Source of the DNA: an uncultured Anaerotignum sp. | GTDB lineage: Bacteria; Bacillota; Clostridia; Lachnospirales; Anaerotignaceae | Direction: 5' to 3' | NCBI GenBank assembly: GCA_910578425.1 | Contig: CAJTQX010000007.1 | Location: 1 to 64,000, forward strand | Length of the DNA: 64,000 bases | In this document: piece by piece, positions 26,076 to 34,050 of the stretch | Numbering within the stretch: the stretch's first letter is position 1 | How the letters are laid out: each line of letters opens with the position of its first letter | The notes under the pieces: model-generated | What the model saw: only the letters and a program-made list of their open reading frames with translations | What the model was told of the DNA's origin: nothing | Database searches by the model: none | Translations under genes and position numbers: made by a program

Positions 26076-26431
26076 TCTTATCCTCCTGTCTTTCCGCAAA
26101 AGCGGAAATTAGCGAAAGGAGCCAAGGCGCGCGTCCCGCGTCAAGGCCCCCTCTTTTTTTGATTAAAACCCTGAGGGCTTTGCCCTCAAACTCCCACCTA
26201 TACTTTTCAGCACTTTGCTCCGTAACCGTCGCAAAGCCGCGCTGCGCACGTCCGGACTTCTTTCCGGTGCCTACTTTCGCAAAAAGTGGGACAAAGAACT
26301 TTATTGCGGAAAACTGCGTTTTCCGAAGTCCAAAATTGATATATCTTCCATCGCATGAAATGCGATGGCAACCCGGGTCAGGGGCTGGAAGCCCTTGCAG
26401 GGTTTCGAGCGGAGCCCCAGGGTTTTCCTGT
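26076..26431. other. Non-coding intergenic stretch with palindromic segments
   Basis: 356 bases between terD and the Ca2+ ATPase. The frame that spans it shows no protein-like features. Two self-complementary segments stand out: CTACTTT with AAAAGTGGG near 26274, and GGGGCT with AGCCCC near 26382-26418. CCCTGAGGGCTTTGCCCTCA near 26170 is a further hairpin. Such sequence is often repeated across clostridial genomes. It may separate or attenuate transcription within the block. Confidence 0.5.
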
Positions 26432-27028
26432 TTAATTCCTCTGGATATACCTGTTTGCCAGTTCGCCCAGCCCGGGGTCCGTTGTTCCCTGCCCAATGGC
26501 ATTGAATTTCCATTCTCCGTTGTGACGGTAAACCTCGCCAAAAATCATCGCCGTCATGTTGGAGTAATTCTCTGTCAGGTTATATTTGCAGATTTCCCTG
26601 TTTGTTTTCCCGTCCACCAAGCGGATAAATGCATTCTGAATCATGCCAAAATGCTGCTGCCTCTGCACCGCCTGATAGATATTGACAACCAGCACGATTT
26701 TGTCATACTCTGCCGGAATATGCTCCAAATCCACAATAATCTGTTCGTCATCGCCTTCGCCCGCACCCGTCAGGTTATCGCCCATATGCTGTACCGTACC
26801 TGTCGGATGGCGCAGATTCCCGAAATAAACGATATCTTCTTTATAAATCAGCTTTCCATCGTGAAGCAAAAGAGCAGATGCATCGCAGTCAATCGGCTGC
26901 GGCTTCGGCGCGAAAAAGCCTTTGGAGCGTTTCACTTCGTCCCAGCCAAGCCCGATAATGACTTTGGAAAGCCCTGCGCTTTCTTTGGTTAAGCTCACCT
27001 TTTGTCCTTTTTGCAAACTGATAGACAT
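26432..27028 (-). CDS. TerD family protein (divergent copy)
   Basis: A 198-residue protein of the TerD/CABP fold: QKGQKVSLTK, IIGLGWD, HMGDNLTGAGEGDDEQI, GEWKFNAIGQG. TerD proteins bind Ca2+ and protect against tellurite, phage and other stress. Compared with the two following copies this one has an insertion, and the usual FDLD acidic pair reads IDCD, so one calcium site may be altered. GGAGGGACGAAATT precedes the ATG. It is the last of three tandem terD genes. Confidence 0.92.
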   Translation of the reverse strand: MSISLQKGQKVSLTKESAGLSKVIIGLGWDEVKRSKGFFAPKPQPIDCDASALLLHDGKLIYKEDIVYFGNLRHPTGTVQHMGDNLTGAGEGDDEQIIVDLEHIPAEYDKIVLVVNIYQAVQRQQHFGMIQNAFIRLVDGKTNREICKYNLTENYSNMTAMIFGEVYRHNGEWKFNAIGQGTTDPGLGELANRYIQRN

Positions 27029-27052
27029 AATTTCGTCCCTCCTTATACACTC

Positions 27053-27634
27053 TTAATCCACATCTACCCCAAAATTCGCACAAAGCGCGGCAAGCCCGCC
27101 CTGATAGCCGCTGCCGATAGCGTTGAATTTCCATTCGCCGTTATTCCGGTAAAGCTCGCCAAAAACAACTGCCGTTTCGATAGAGAAATCCTCGCCCAGA
27201 TCATAGCGGAGCAATTCCTCTCCAGTTGCCTCGTTGTAAATGCGGATAAACGCATTATCCACCTGACCAAAGTTCTGGCGGCGTTCTTCTGCTTCATAAA
27301 TCGTGACGGTAAAAGCGATTTTCGTCACGTTCGCAGGTACCAGAGACAAATCAAATCGGATCTGTTCATCATCACCTTCGCCCTCGCCTGTCAGGTTATC
27401 GCCCATATGCTCCGCACAGCCGGAGGGATGTTTCAGATTGCCGTAAAAAACGAAATCCTCCGTTTTGGAAACCTTTCCGTTGTCCGCCAGCAGGAACGCT
27501 GCCGTATCCAGGTCAAAATCTCCGCCTGTATCATAGCGGTTTGTATCCCAGCCAAGCCCGACAACAACCTTTGTCAGCCCGGGATTGCCTTTTGTCAGGC
27601 TGACCTTCTGCCCTTTTTGCAGGTTTACTCCCAT
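27053..27634 (-). CDS. terD: TerD family protein
   Basis: A 193-residue canonical TerD: GVNLQKGQKVSLTKGNPGL, VVVGLGWDTN, GGDFDLDTAAF, GDNLTGEGEGDDEQI, NGEWKFNAIGSGYQGGL. The aspartates of DFDLD and GEGDDE form the expected Ca2+ sites. Start at 27634 chosen because the upstream ATG is only two bases from AGGAGG. The middle copy of three tandem genes, highly similar to its 27649-28230 neighbour, which suggests a recent duplication. Confidence 0.94.
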   Translation of the reverse strand: MGVNLQKGQKVSLTKGNPGLTKVVVGLGWDTNRYDTGGDFDLDTAAFLLADNGKVSKTEDFVFYGNLKHPSGCAEHMGDNLTGEGEGDDEQIRFDLSLVPANVTKIAFTVTIYEAEERRQNFGQVDNAFIRIYNEATGEELLRYDLGEDFSIETAVVFGELYRNNGEWKFNAIGSGYQGGLAALCANFGVDVD

Positions 27635-27648
27635 TTCCATATCCTCCT

Positions 27649-28230
27649 TTATGCCACTTCAATACCATAATGTCCGCAAAGCGCGGCAAGTCCGCCCTGG
27701 AAACCGCTGCCAATAGCGTTAAACTTCCATTCGCCGTTATGACGGTAAAGCTCACCAACAACAACAGCCGTTTCGATGGAGAAATCCTCACCCAAATCGT
27801 AATGAATCAGTTCTGTATTTGTGGCTTCGTCCACGATACGGATAAACGCGTTGGAAACCTGTCCAAAATTCTGACGGCGTTCCTCCGCTTCATAAATTGT
27901 AACAGTAAAGGCAATTTTCTGCACATTCGCGGGAATCTTCGTCAAATCAACCTGAATCTGTTCGTCATCGCCTTCGCCCTCGCCCGTCAGGTTATCGCCC
28001 ATATGCTTTACAGACCCGCTGTTATGCTCCAGATTGCCGTAGAATATAAATTCCTTCTCCGTAATGCATTTTCCATTTTCGCCCAGCATAAACGCCGCCG
28101 CGTCCAAGTCAAAATCCGCGCCGGAATCATAAGCGTTTACATCCCAGCCAAGGCCGACCATAATATTTTTCAGCCCGGGGTTCCCCTTTGTTAAATCCAC
28201 CTTTTGTCCCTTAGATAAATTGATTGGCAT
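27649..28230 (-). CDS. terD: TerD family protein
   Basis: A 193-residue canonical TerD with the same blocks as its neighbour (LSKGQKVDLTKGNPGL, GLGWDVNAYDSG, DFDLDAAAFML, GEGEGDDEQI, GEWKFNAIGSGFQGGL). The first of the terD trio, 30 bases after telA, with an AGGAGG-type ribosome binding site. It is cytoplasmic. Like other TerD proteins it probably acts as a Ca2+-binding module at the inner membrane together with TelA; that role is family knowledge, not visible here. Confidence 0.95.
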   Translation of the reverse strand: MPINLSKGQKVDLTKGNPGLKNIMVGLGWDVNAYDSGADFDLDAAAFMLGENGKCITEKEFIFYGNLEHNSGSVKHMGDNLTGEGEGDDEQIQVDLTKIPANVQKIAFTVTIYEAEERRQNFGQVSNAFIRIVDEATNTELIHYDLGEDFSIETAVVVGELYRHNGEWKFNAIGSGFQGGLAALCGHYGIEVA

Positions 28231-28260
28231 TGTTATTACCTCCTTAAATCATACCGCTTA

Positions 28261-29412
28261 TTATTTTTTTGTGCCTTTCGGCATGTGATACTGTTTCTCA
28301 AAGTCAGCCTTAATCGCCTCAAGCCTTACCTGGTCTTCTTCGCGTTTCTTTTTCGCGTTCTCCTGTATCTGGCGCGTTTCCTCAATGCCGTTCACAATCG
28401 TGCGCCATGTATTTTCCAGAGTTTCTATCTGAATGGAGCTGCCTGTCGCAAGCCTTGTTGTCATTTTTGCCTGTTCCACAGTATTCCTTGCGTTCTTCAT
28501 CAGCATTTCGTTTGTTTTTTCATCAAGCGCGGCCATTGCCTCCGCCTGCAATCTCTGCCGTTTCAGCATAATCGCCTGTGCAAGAGCCTGCTTGAATACA
28601 GGCAGTGTAATAATGAATGCAGAATTGATTTTACGGACAAGGTTCATATTGCTGAACGCCATCGTTTTCATCATGGGAATGGACTGCATTGCCACGTTCT
28701 CTGCAATACGCAGATCCTGTGTCCTCTGCTCCAGAAGCATCAGCGACTGGTTCAGGCTCTGGATTTCAAATTCGATAGAATTATCGCCCGTCCGCGCCAT
28801 ATCGTCCCGCCTCTGCGCGATGTATGCCTCAATCTCTTTACAGCCCTGTTCGCCCGCAAGGATATATTTTACCAGTTCATGATAATAATTCACATTTGCC
28901 TCAAACATCTGTTCCAGCTTCCGGTTAGACTGCTTGATTTCCCCTTCGTACCGTTTCAGCTGCACATAGATTTTATCGACTTCCTCACCCATCGTGTGGT
29001 ATTTTGCCAATATCTTTTCCAACTGCTTGCGCAGATTGCCAAACAGCTTCCCGAACAGGCCGGGCTTTTCCCTGATTTCCTCAATGTCAAACTTGGACAT
29101 AATCTTTGCCAGCGTATCGAGCATAACCCGTGATTCGTCAATCTGTGCCATATTCATGCTGTTCAGCACAATATCCGACGCCTTGGAAATCTCCTCCGCA
29201 GCCGACGCACCAAAGGAAACGATGCTTTCCATGTTGTATACTTCAATCTGGCTTGCCAGCGCGTCAACCTCCGCAGAATTGACAAGCTGCCGGTTCATTT
29301 TTTCCCTGTCCGCCGCAATATCATATTCCTGCACCGCCTGCATTTCCTGTACTTCCTGCACTTCTGCCGCTGCAACAGGCTGTGTTTCTTTTTTTGCAAA
29401 ATCCAAACCCAT
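28261..29412 (-). CDS. telA: Toxic anion resistance protein TelA
   Basis: A 383-residue helical, coiled-coil protein of the TelA (YceH) family. Characteristic segments are FGASAAEEISKASDIVL, KPGLFGKLFG and RLATGSSIQIETLENTW. TelA proteins associate with TerD-type proteins in resistance to tellurite, some antimicrobial peptides and membrane stress. It starts three bases after the YceG-like stop codon, so the two are translationally linked, and it is followed by three terD genes, resembling the Bacillus yce operon content. Confidence 0.95.
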   Translation of the reverse strand: MGLDFAKKETQPVAAAEVQEVQEMQAVQEYDIAADREKMNRQLVNSAEVDALASQIEVYNMESIVSFGASAAEEISKASDIVLNSMNMAQIDESRVMLDTLAKIMSKFDIEEIREKPGLFGKLFGNLRKQLEKILAKYHTMGEEVDKIYVQLKRYEGEIKQSNRKLEQMFEANVNYYHELVKYILAGEQGCKEIEAYIAQRRDDMARTGDNSIEFEIQSLNQSLMLLEQRTQDLRIAENVAMQSIPMMKTMAFSNMNLVRKINSAFIITLPVFKQALAQAIMLKRQRLQAEAMAALDEKTNEMLMKNARNTVEQAKMTTRLATGSSIQIETLENTWRTIVNGIEETRQIQENAKKKREEDQVRLEAIKADFEKQYHMPKGTKK

Positions 29413-29415
29413 GAC

Positions 29416-31683
29416 TTATTTCCCCCTTTTGAATATTCTATCCCGCCACGAAGGGCGTGCGCCATGCGGAACCCCCGAAAATTCCGGTGCCCGCAGGTCA
29501 TACAGGTAATCGCCAATGCGATATTCCTCCGCCAGCTGTTTATTGAAATAGTTTTCTATATTTCGATAACCCGTAGGTACGAAAAACACAACGTCAAACC
29601 CCACCAGATTCAGAAACGCCGTTAAAATACAGTCTTCCAGAGAGGGCATTGCCTCCTCTGTCAGAATGTAAAGCAGCTTCGGGTTTTTCTTTGTAAAGTC
29701 AAAGCCCTGTATCATCCGCAGAATATGCTTGTCCAGATTCAGCGCGGTGGAAACAATTGTGTACTCCGTACCGTTCTGGAACGTTCCGCGTATCGTCTTC
29801 TGCGCCAGTAAAAGCTGGAGCTTGTCCAAAATATGTTCCTGCATCTCCTCCCGCAGAAAACCGTACTGATAAGCCGAATGCGCCTTAATTTTCTCCCTTT
29901 GCAGCTTTCCGTTTTTCAAAAACGTTACTGCATAAGGCTTGACAGGATTTTCATCTGTCGGCTCTATGAACGGGGCTTTGCGAATCACAAACGTATCTGC
30001 CGTTATCAGCTTTTTTACATCCGCCCAATATTGCTGGATATTTCCGTCCTTCACGCCGGATACTTTCGCAAAAAGTACCGGCAGCATTGCCGTATTTCCT
30101 GTCGTATCAAAATTCGGGCGGTATTTCAGTTCTTCGTCCCAGAGTATGGCAATCTCCTCATACATCGTCCGCAGCGTCACGCTGTCCGCCCTGGCATACT
30201 GCTGTATGCGGTAAAGTCCGCTGTCCCCATAAAGGCTTGTATCCAGCTCCCGTTCCGCACGATAAGCGTCCGTATCCAGACGAACGGCAGTATCCTCTCC
30301 GGGGAATTTTTCCAGTCTGAGCGTTTCAGGGTAGTTTCTGTCAAACAGCCATTGATCCGCAAGGCAGCATTCCCGCGCCAAATCGGGACGCAGTATCAGA
30401 ACATCTGTTGGAAGGCAGGACAGCAGCCTCATAAACGCTGCTTCCGCTGCGTTCCCACAGCCTCCCAGATAGATAAAGCAGGGAAACAGGCGTTTTTTTC
30501 CGCCGGTGAACAGCTGCGGCTGATAACGCTTCAGCCAGCATAACAGCGTTACCCCCCTGTTCACCACTCTGTTGACAGGCTCTTGCCCTGCCTTATCCAA
30601 AAGCGTTTCGACAAACGCCGCCTGCATCATCTTTTGCAGTTCCAGGTCTGATGGAAAACTGATATTCTTCCTCAAATCCAAAACCGCCTGTTCGCAGTCC
30701 TTGTAATTCTGGCGGGAAATTGCCTGAATTTCCTCCACAGTCGGCTTGGGTATAGCGTTTTCCACAATAACAACCGGTCGTTTTCTCCGTTTCAGCTCCA
30801 AATAAAAGCGGTGCAGCTCGCTCGTATAGGCAGAAGCATCCTCTGCGCCGTTTACCCTGCAAAAACAGTTGTAAAAAAACCTTGCGTCAGACCCTCTTTC
30901 CTGCGGCTCCTTCAAAATATCGTCCAGCCCAAAGCCTTCCAGCCATGCGTTGGTACACCGCTGTATTTCAGGGCGCACCCCCGTAATCTGCTTTACACGC
31001 CGTTCGCGTTCCGCGTCCTCCTGCAAACGTTTCAGGGAAAAGCCCTCAGGAAACGCCGTCATGTTTGGCGATTGGTATGCTCTTGATGCTTCTGAATGCG
31101 GGTCCAGCTTCAAATATGCCGCATCGCCCTCCGTCTGCAAAAGCACAACGTCACTCCCTGCACCGGCAAGCGCACACAGCAGCTTCCATTCATAATAGCT
31201 GACGTTCCCTGCATACAATATTTTTGAAGGAGATTTTCCTTCCGGACGGTTCACAACCCGTTCAAATTTATAATACAGCCAACACATGAATTTTACATAC
31301 GCATTTCGGAGTATATTTTCCGTTTTGCCCTCCTTACGTATCCCGTCCAGTGTATCATACAGAACAGCCGCAAGCATCCGGCGGCGTTTTTCATCCAGCC
31401 TCGGCAGCCATTTTTTCAGCCTGTTTTCCAGAAAACCCATACTCAGCTCGAAATCTGTGCCCAGAATGCTCTCGAAATATGCAAGGTTCTGCCTGTCCGG
31501 ATTCGGAATTTTACCATCCAGAACAACACCCGTCAGCCTGGCGGCTTCATAGTATTTTTTCAAAAACGCCTCAATTTCCTCATTCCAGCCGTTAATGCGG
31601 TAAAAGAACACAGCCTTGCCTGCTCTGGCGTCCAAATCCGAAAAATATTCTTCCAAATTTTGAAGTATCCCATGCGTCAACAT
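29416..31683 (-). CDS. YceG-like Ter-system protein
   Basis: A 755-residue protein matching the YceG/'biosynthetic module component' family found beside telA and terD. A similar block occurs three times: KILYAGNVSYYEWKLLCAL near 160, CFIYLGGCGNAAEAAFMRLL near 425, and LLYILTEEAMPSLEDCILTAF near 680. Each is followed by a D-V-hydrophobic strand and a Gly/Pro-Asp turn, suggesting repeated Rossmann-like half domains. No signal peptide is present. The biochemical role is unknown; a nucleotide- or sugar-handling fold is inference. A related block recurs in the protease fusion upstream. Confidence 0.85.
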   Translation of the reverse strand: MLTHGILQNLEEYFSDLDARAGKAVFFYRINGWNEEIEAFLKKYYEAARLTGVVLDGKIPNPDRQNLAYFESILGTDFELSMGFLENRLKKWLPRLDEKRRRMLAAVLYDTLDGIRKEGKTENILRNAYVKFMCWLYYKFERVVNRPEGKSPSKILYAGNVSYYEWKLLCALAGAGSDVVLLQTEGDAAYLKLDPHSEASRAYQSPNMTAFPEGFSLKRLQEDAERERRVKQITGVRPEIQRCTNAWLEGFGLDDILKEPQERGSDARFFYNCFCRVNGAEDASAYTSELHRFYLELKRRKRPVVIVENAIPKPTVEEIQAISRQNYKDCEQAVLDLRKNISFPSDLELQKMMQAAFVETLLDKAGQEPVNRVVNRGVTLLCWLKRYQPQLFTGGKKRLFPCFIYLGGCGNAAEAAFMRLLSCLPTDVLILRPDLARECCLADQWLFDRNYPETLRLEKFPGEDTAVRLDTDAYRAERELDTSLYGDSGLYRIQQYARADSVTLRTMYEEIAILWDEELKYRPNFDTTGNTAMLPVLFAKVSGVKDGNIQQYWADVKKLITADTFVIRKAPFIEPTDENPVKPYAVTFLKNGKLQREKIKAHSAYQYGFLREEMQEHILDKLQLLLAQKTIRGTFQNGTEYTIVSTALNLDKHILRMIQGFDFTKKNPKLLYILTEEAMPSLEDCILTAFLNLVGFDVVFFVPTGYRNIENYFNKQLAEEYRIGDYLYDLRAPEFSGVPHGARPSWRDRIFKRGK

Positions 31684-31707
31684 TTACCGCCCCGTCCTTT
31701 TCCAGCA

Positions 31708-32286
31708 TTATTTCAACTTCCTGCCGCACAGCCCAACACCCAGCACAGCTCCGACTGCGCCGCCCGCAATATGCGAAAGGTTGGAAACCGAATCTCTGAT
31801 AAAAATACCGTCTATCACTTCTCCGCCAATATAAATCACCGCCACCAGCAGGAACGTCAGAGGAATCTCACCCTCCTTCACGCTTACAAACGAAGACAGC
31901 AGTATCATCGCGAACGCCACGCCGCTTGCACCCAGAAGCTGCACCTGCGGAAACAGGACAAAATTCAGAAGCCCCGTCACCAACGCCGTAATGAGGATGA
32001 CAAACAGCACCTCGCCCGAGCCATATTTTTCCTCCAAAAGCGGTCCAATCACCAGTATCAGCATAATATTTCCAATAAAATGCTGCCAGCCGGCATGACC
32101 TAAAACGTGCCCGAAAAAGCGTACCCATGTCAAGGGATCTGACAACGGAGCGCGGTAAACACTGAAAAACAGGTCATTTGTCCCCCCGCCTGTTGCCATT
32201 GCCAGCAGCAGCGCGACCAGCGAAAAAAGCGAAAACCCTAAAATCACAGGGGAGTTGAACGATATTTTTATTTTCTTTCCTGCCAA
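31708..32286 (-). CDS. Rhomboid family intramembrane serine protease
   Basis: A 192-residue six-helix membrane protein with the rhomboid signature: catalytic Ser in LLGASGVAFAM, catalytic His in NLSHIAGGAVGA, and HAGWQHFIGN with the structural His and Asn of helix 2. A TTG start at 32286 is chosen because AAGGGG lies eight bases upstream; the frame reaching 32304 has no ribosome binding site. It sits between the YceG/HtrA fusion and the YceG-like gene in the Ter block. Membrane-embedded cleavage of a partner in this block is a plausible role. Confidence 0.92.
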   Translation of the reverse strand: MAGKKIKISFNSPVILGFSLFSLVALLLAMATGGGTNDLFFSVYRAPLSDPLTWVRFFGHVLGHAGWQHFIGNIMLILVIGPLLEEKYGSGEVLFVILITALVTGLLNFVLFPQVQLLGASGVAFAMILLSSFVSVKEGEIPLTFLLVAVIYIGGEVIDGIFIRDSVSNLSHIAGGAVGAVLGVGLCGRKLK

Positions 32287-32418
32287 TTTATTTTCCCCTT
32301 CCAAATGCTCATGGATATTATATTCCTACAAGCGTTTATCTTAGTATAGCAAAAACCGCCTTTTTAGGCAATCCTATTCAAATCATTTCTATTATATTAA
32401 GAAAATTTTAGGAAATTT

Positions 32419-33843
32419 TCATACAAATCCGCGCACAAACGCTGCAACTGTCCGGTAATCCACCGCAAGATTGATATTCTGCCCGCTGTCAAATCCTGCC
32501 GTACTGATGCCGATGATCTCACCCTGCATATTCAGCACCGCCCCGCCGGAACTGCCGCTGGAAATCGGCGCGGTAAACTGTATCATATCCACATCGCCTA
32601 TCGTGCGGAAGCCGGAGATTATCCCATCCGAAACGGAGTTGAACAGCCCCAGCGGGCTGCCGATTGCAACAACCTTCTGTCCCCGTACAAGCGGTTTTTC
32701 TCCTTTATAAAGTGGAATCGGATTCAGCATTTTATCAATACGGAGAATCGCCAGATCCTGAAAATGGTTATATTTAATCAGCTCGTCCGATTCATAAATG
32801 GTTTCGTCATCTTCAATCCGCACAGAATAAGATACACCTTTTCCCGCAACATGGTGATTCGTCAATATGTATCCGCCTTTCCCGATCATAATGCCCGAAC
32901 CTGTACAGACAACCTCCCCTTCCGGATCACGCACAGCAATCATCACAACAGAAGACGCAAGCCGCGCCAGTTCTTCAAACTCCAATTCCCTGCGTTCCTG
33001 TTTCCTTCCAGCATTTTCCTGACCGGATACGGAGGGACGTTCCGTGGCTGCTCCGCTCTGCTTTGTTGTCCGGTCTGCGCGTTCTATGCTGACCGCCTTT
33101 CCTGCCCCGCAGCTTGCTGCCTGGGGCCGTTCTCTCGCCTCTGCCCACTCCTGGGTATAGGGTGGAATTTCCATGCTCTTCGTTTCCCCTAACGGCACAG
33201 CCGCAGAAAGCCCTTTCAGCCCCTCCGCAAGTCCGATATCCCCGGCAGGCAGGAGCATCATCACATCTACTCCCAAAAGCGTCAGGAAATAACAAAAAAG
33301 ATATTCCTGTAATTTTGCCGTCCCCGAATACACAAACTTCCGGCTTGTTTTTTCATCCCAGTTGCACAGAAAGGATTCTATCAGGTTTTCCGTCCAAAAC
33401 AGCATTTTCGTCAGAAAATTTCGCTCCATCGTTTCACTGGCGGCTGGCGTATATTTTCGGAAGAGTCCACATGCCTCCGAAAGCCCTTCGGAAAGCACAG
33501 CGCGGAAAATACCGCCCTCTTGCGCCCCCTGCAAGGGAACGCCTTTTTCCTGCTCCTTCCGCCATTCCTCAAACAGAGCGGTATATTTTCCTGCCTGTTC
33601 TGGAGTCTGCAATTTTGGCAGCTCCCGCAACCGCAGATAATGCCCCTGTCCGCGCTCCTGTTTTTCCTTCCAAAGCCTGTCCATTTCCCGAATTTCCGTC
33701 AGGTAATCCGCTCCACAGCCGATGCACCTTATAAAATAGACATCGCGGCAGTTCGCCCTGTATCCGCCTTTTATACTGGAAAAAGACGAAATCGACGTGA
33801 TTGACATAACATTCCGCCTCGTTTGAAATCCACTTTTATCCAT
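32419..33843 (-). CDS. YceG-like/HtrA-type serine protease fusion
   Basis: A 474-residue protein. The N-terminal half has a block (KFVYSGTAKLQEYLFCYFL, then LGVDVMMLLPAGD) matching the repeated unit of the neighbouring YceG-like protein. A low-complexity linker (about 225-285) leads to a trypsin-like S1C protease domain. The catalytic triad is intact: His331 in TNHHVAG, Asp363 in FQDLAILR and Ser432 in SSGSSGGAV. No signal peptide and no PDZ domain were seen, so the protease is probably cytoplasmic and regulated through the YceG-like part. It is the first gene of the Ter block, behind an extended -10 promoter. Confidence 0.85.
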   Translation of the reverse strand: MDKSGFQTRRNVMSITSISSFSSIKGGYRANCRDVYFIRCIGCGADYLTEIREMDRLWKEKQERGQGHYLRLRELPKLQTPEQAGKYTALFEEWRKEQEKGVPLQGAQEGGIFRAVLSEGLSEACGLFRKYTPAASETMERNFLTKMLFWTENLIESFLCNWDEKTSRKFVYSGTAKLQEYLFCYFLTLLGVDVMMLLPAGDIGLAEGLKGLSAAVPLGETKSMEIPPYTQEWAEARERPQAASCGAGKAVSIERADRTTKQSGAATERPSVSGQENAGRKQERRELEFEELARLASSVVMIAVRDPEGEVVCTGSGIMIGKGGYILTNHHVAGKGVSYSVRIEDDETIYESDELIKYNHFQDLAILRIDKMLNPIPLYKGEKPLVRGQKVVAIGSPLGLFNSVSDGIISGFRTIGDVDMIQFTAPISSGSSGGAVLNMQGEIIGISTAGFDSGQNINLAVDYRTVAAFVRGFV

Positions 33844-33884
33844 ACCTGTTCCCCCTGTCTGAAAACCTCCGTTTCTTTGTGAAC

Positions 33885-33893
33885 ATTATACCA
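33885..33893 (-). promoter_or_regulatory. Extended -10 promoter of the Ter block
   Basis: TGGTATAAT on the minus strand, about 40 bases upstream of the protease fusion ATG. The -35 region is weak, consistent with activator dependence or extended -10 recognition. Confidence 0.5.
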
Positions 33894-33995
33894 CTCATTT
33901 GCCAAAATGCACCTGATTTTCTACATATAATGAATATTTTCTTTATTATCTGCCAAAGATACATTTCGCGCGTTTACAGCCTGTTTCACAGAACC

Positions 33996-34033
33996 AGAAA
34001 AAGACGTTTCCCGTGGCTTGGAAAACGCCTTTT
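33996..34033 (-). terminator. Terminator of ftsZ
   Basis: GGCGTTTTCC and GGGAAACGTC (minus strand) form a 10-bp stem with G-T pairs and a 7-base loop, followed by TTTTT. Confidence 0.75.
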
Positions 34034-34050
34034 CAAACCTTATGTACTTT

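Noticed and set aside
26065..26541. 158-codon minus-strand frame between terD and the Ca2+ ATPase
   Set aside because: Overlaps the terD coding end and the ATPase start, and reads through palindromic spacer sequence.
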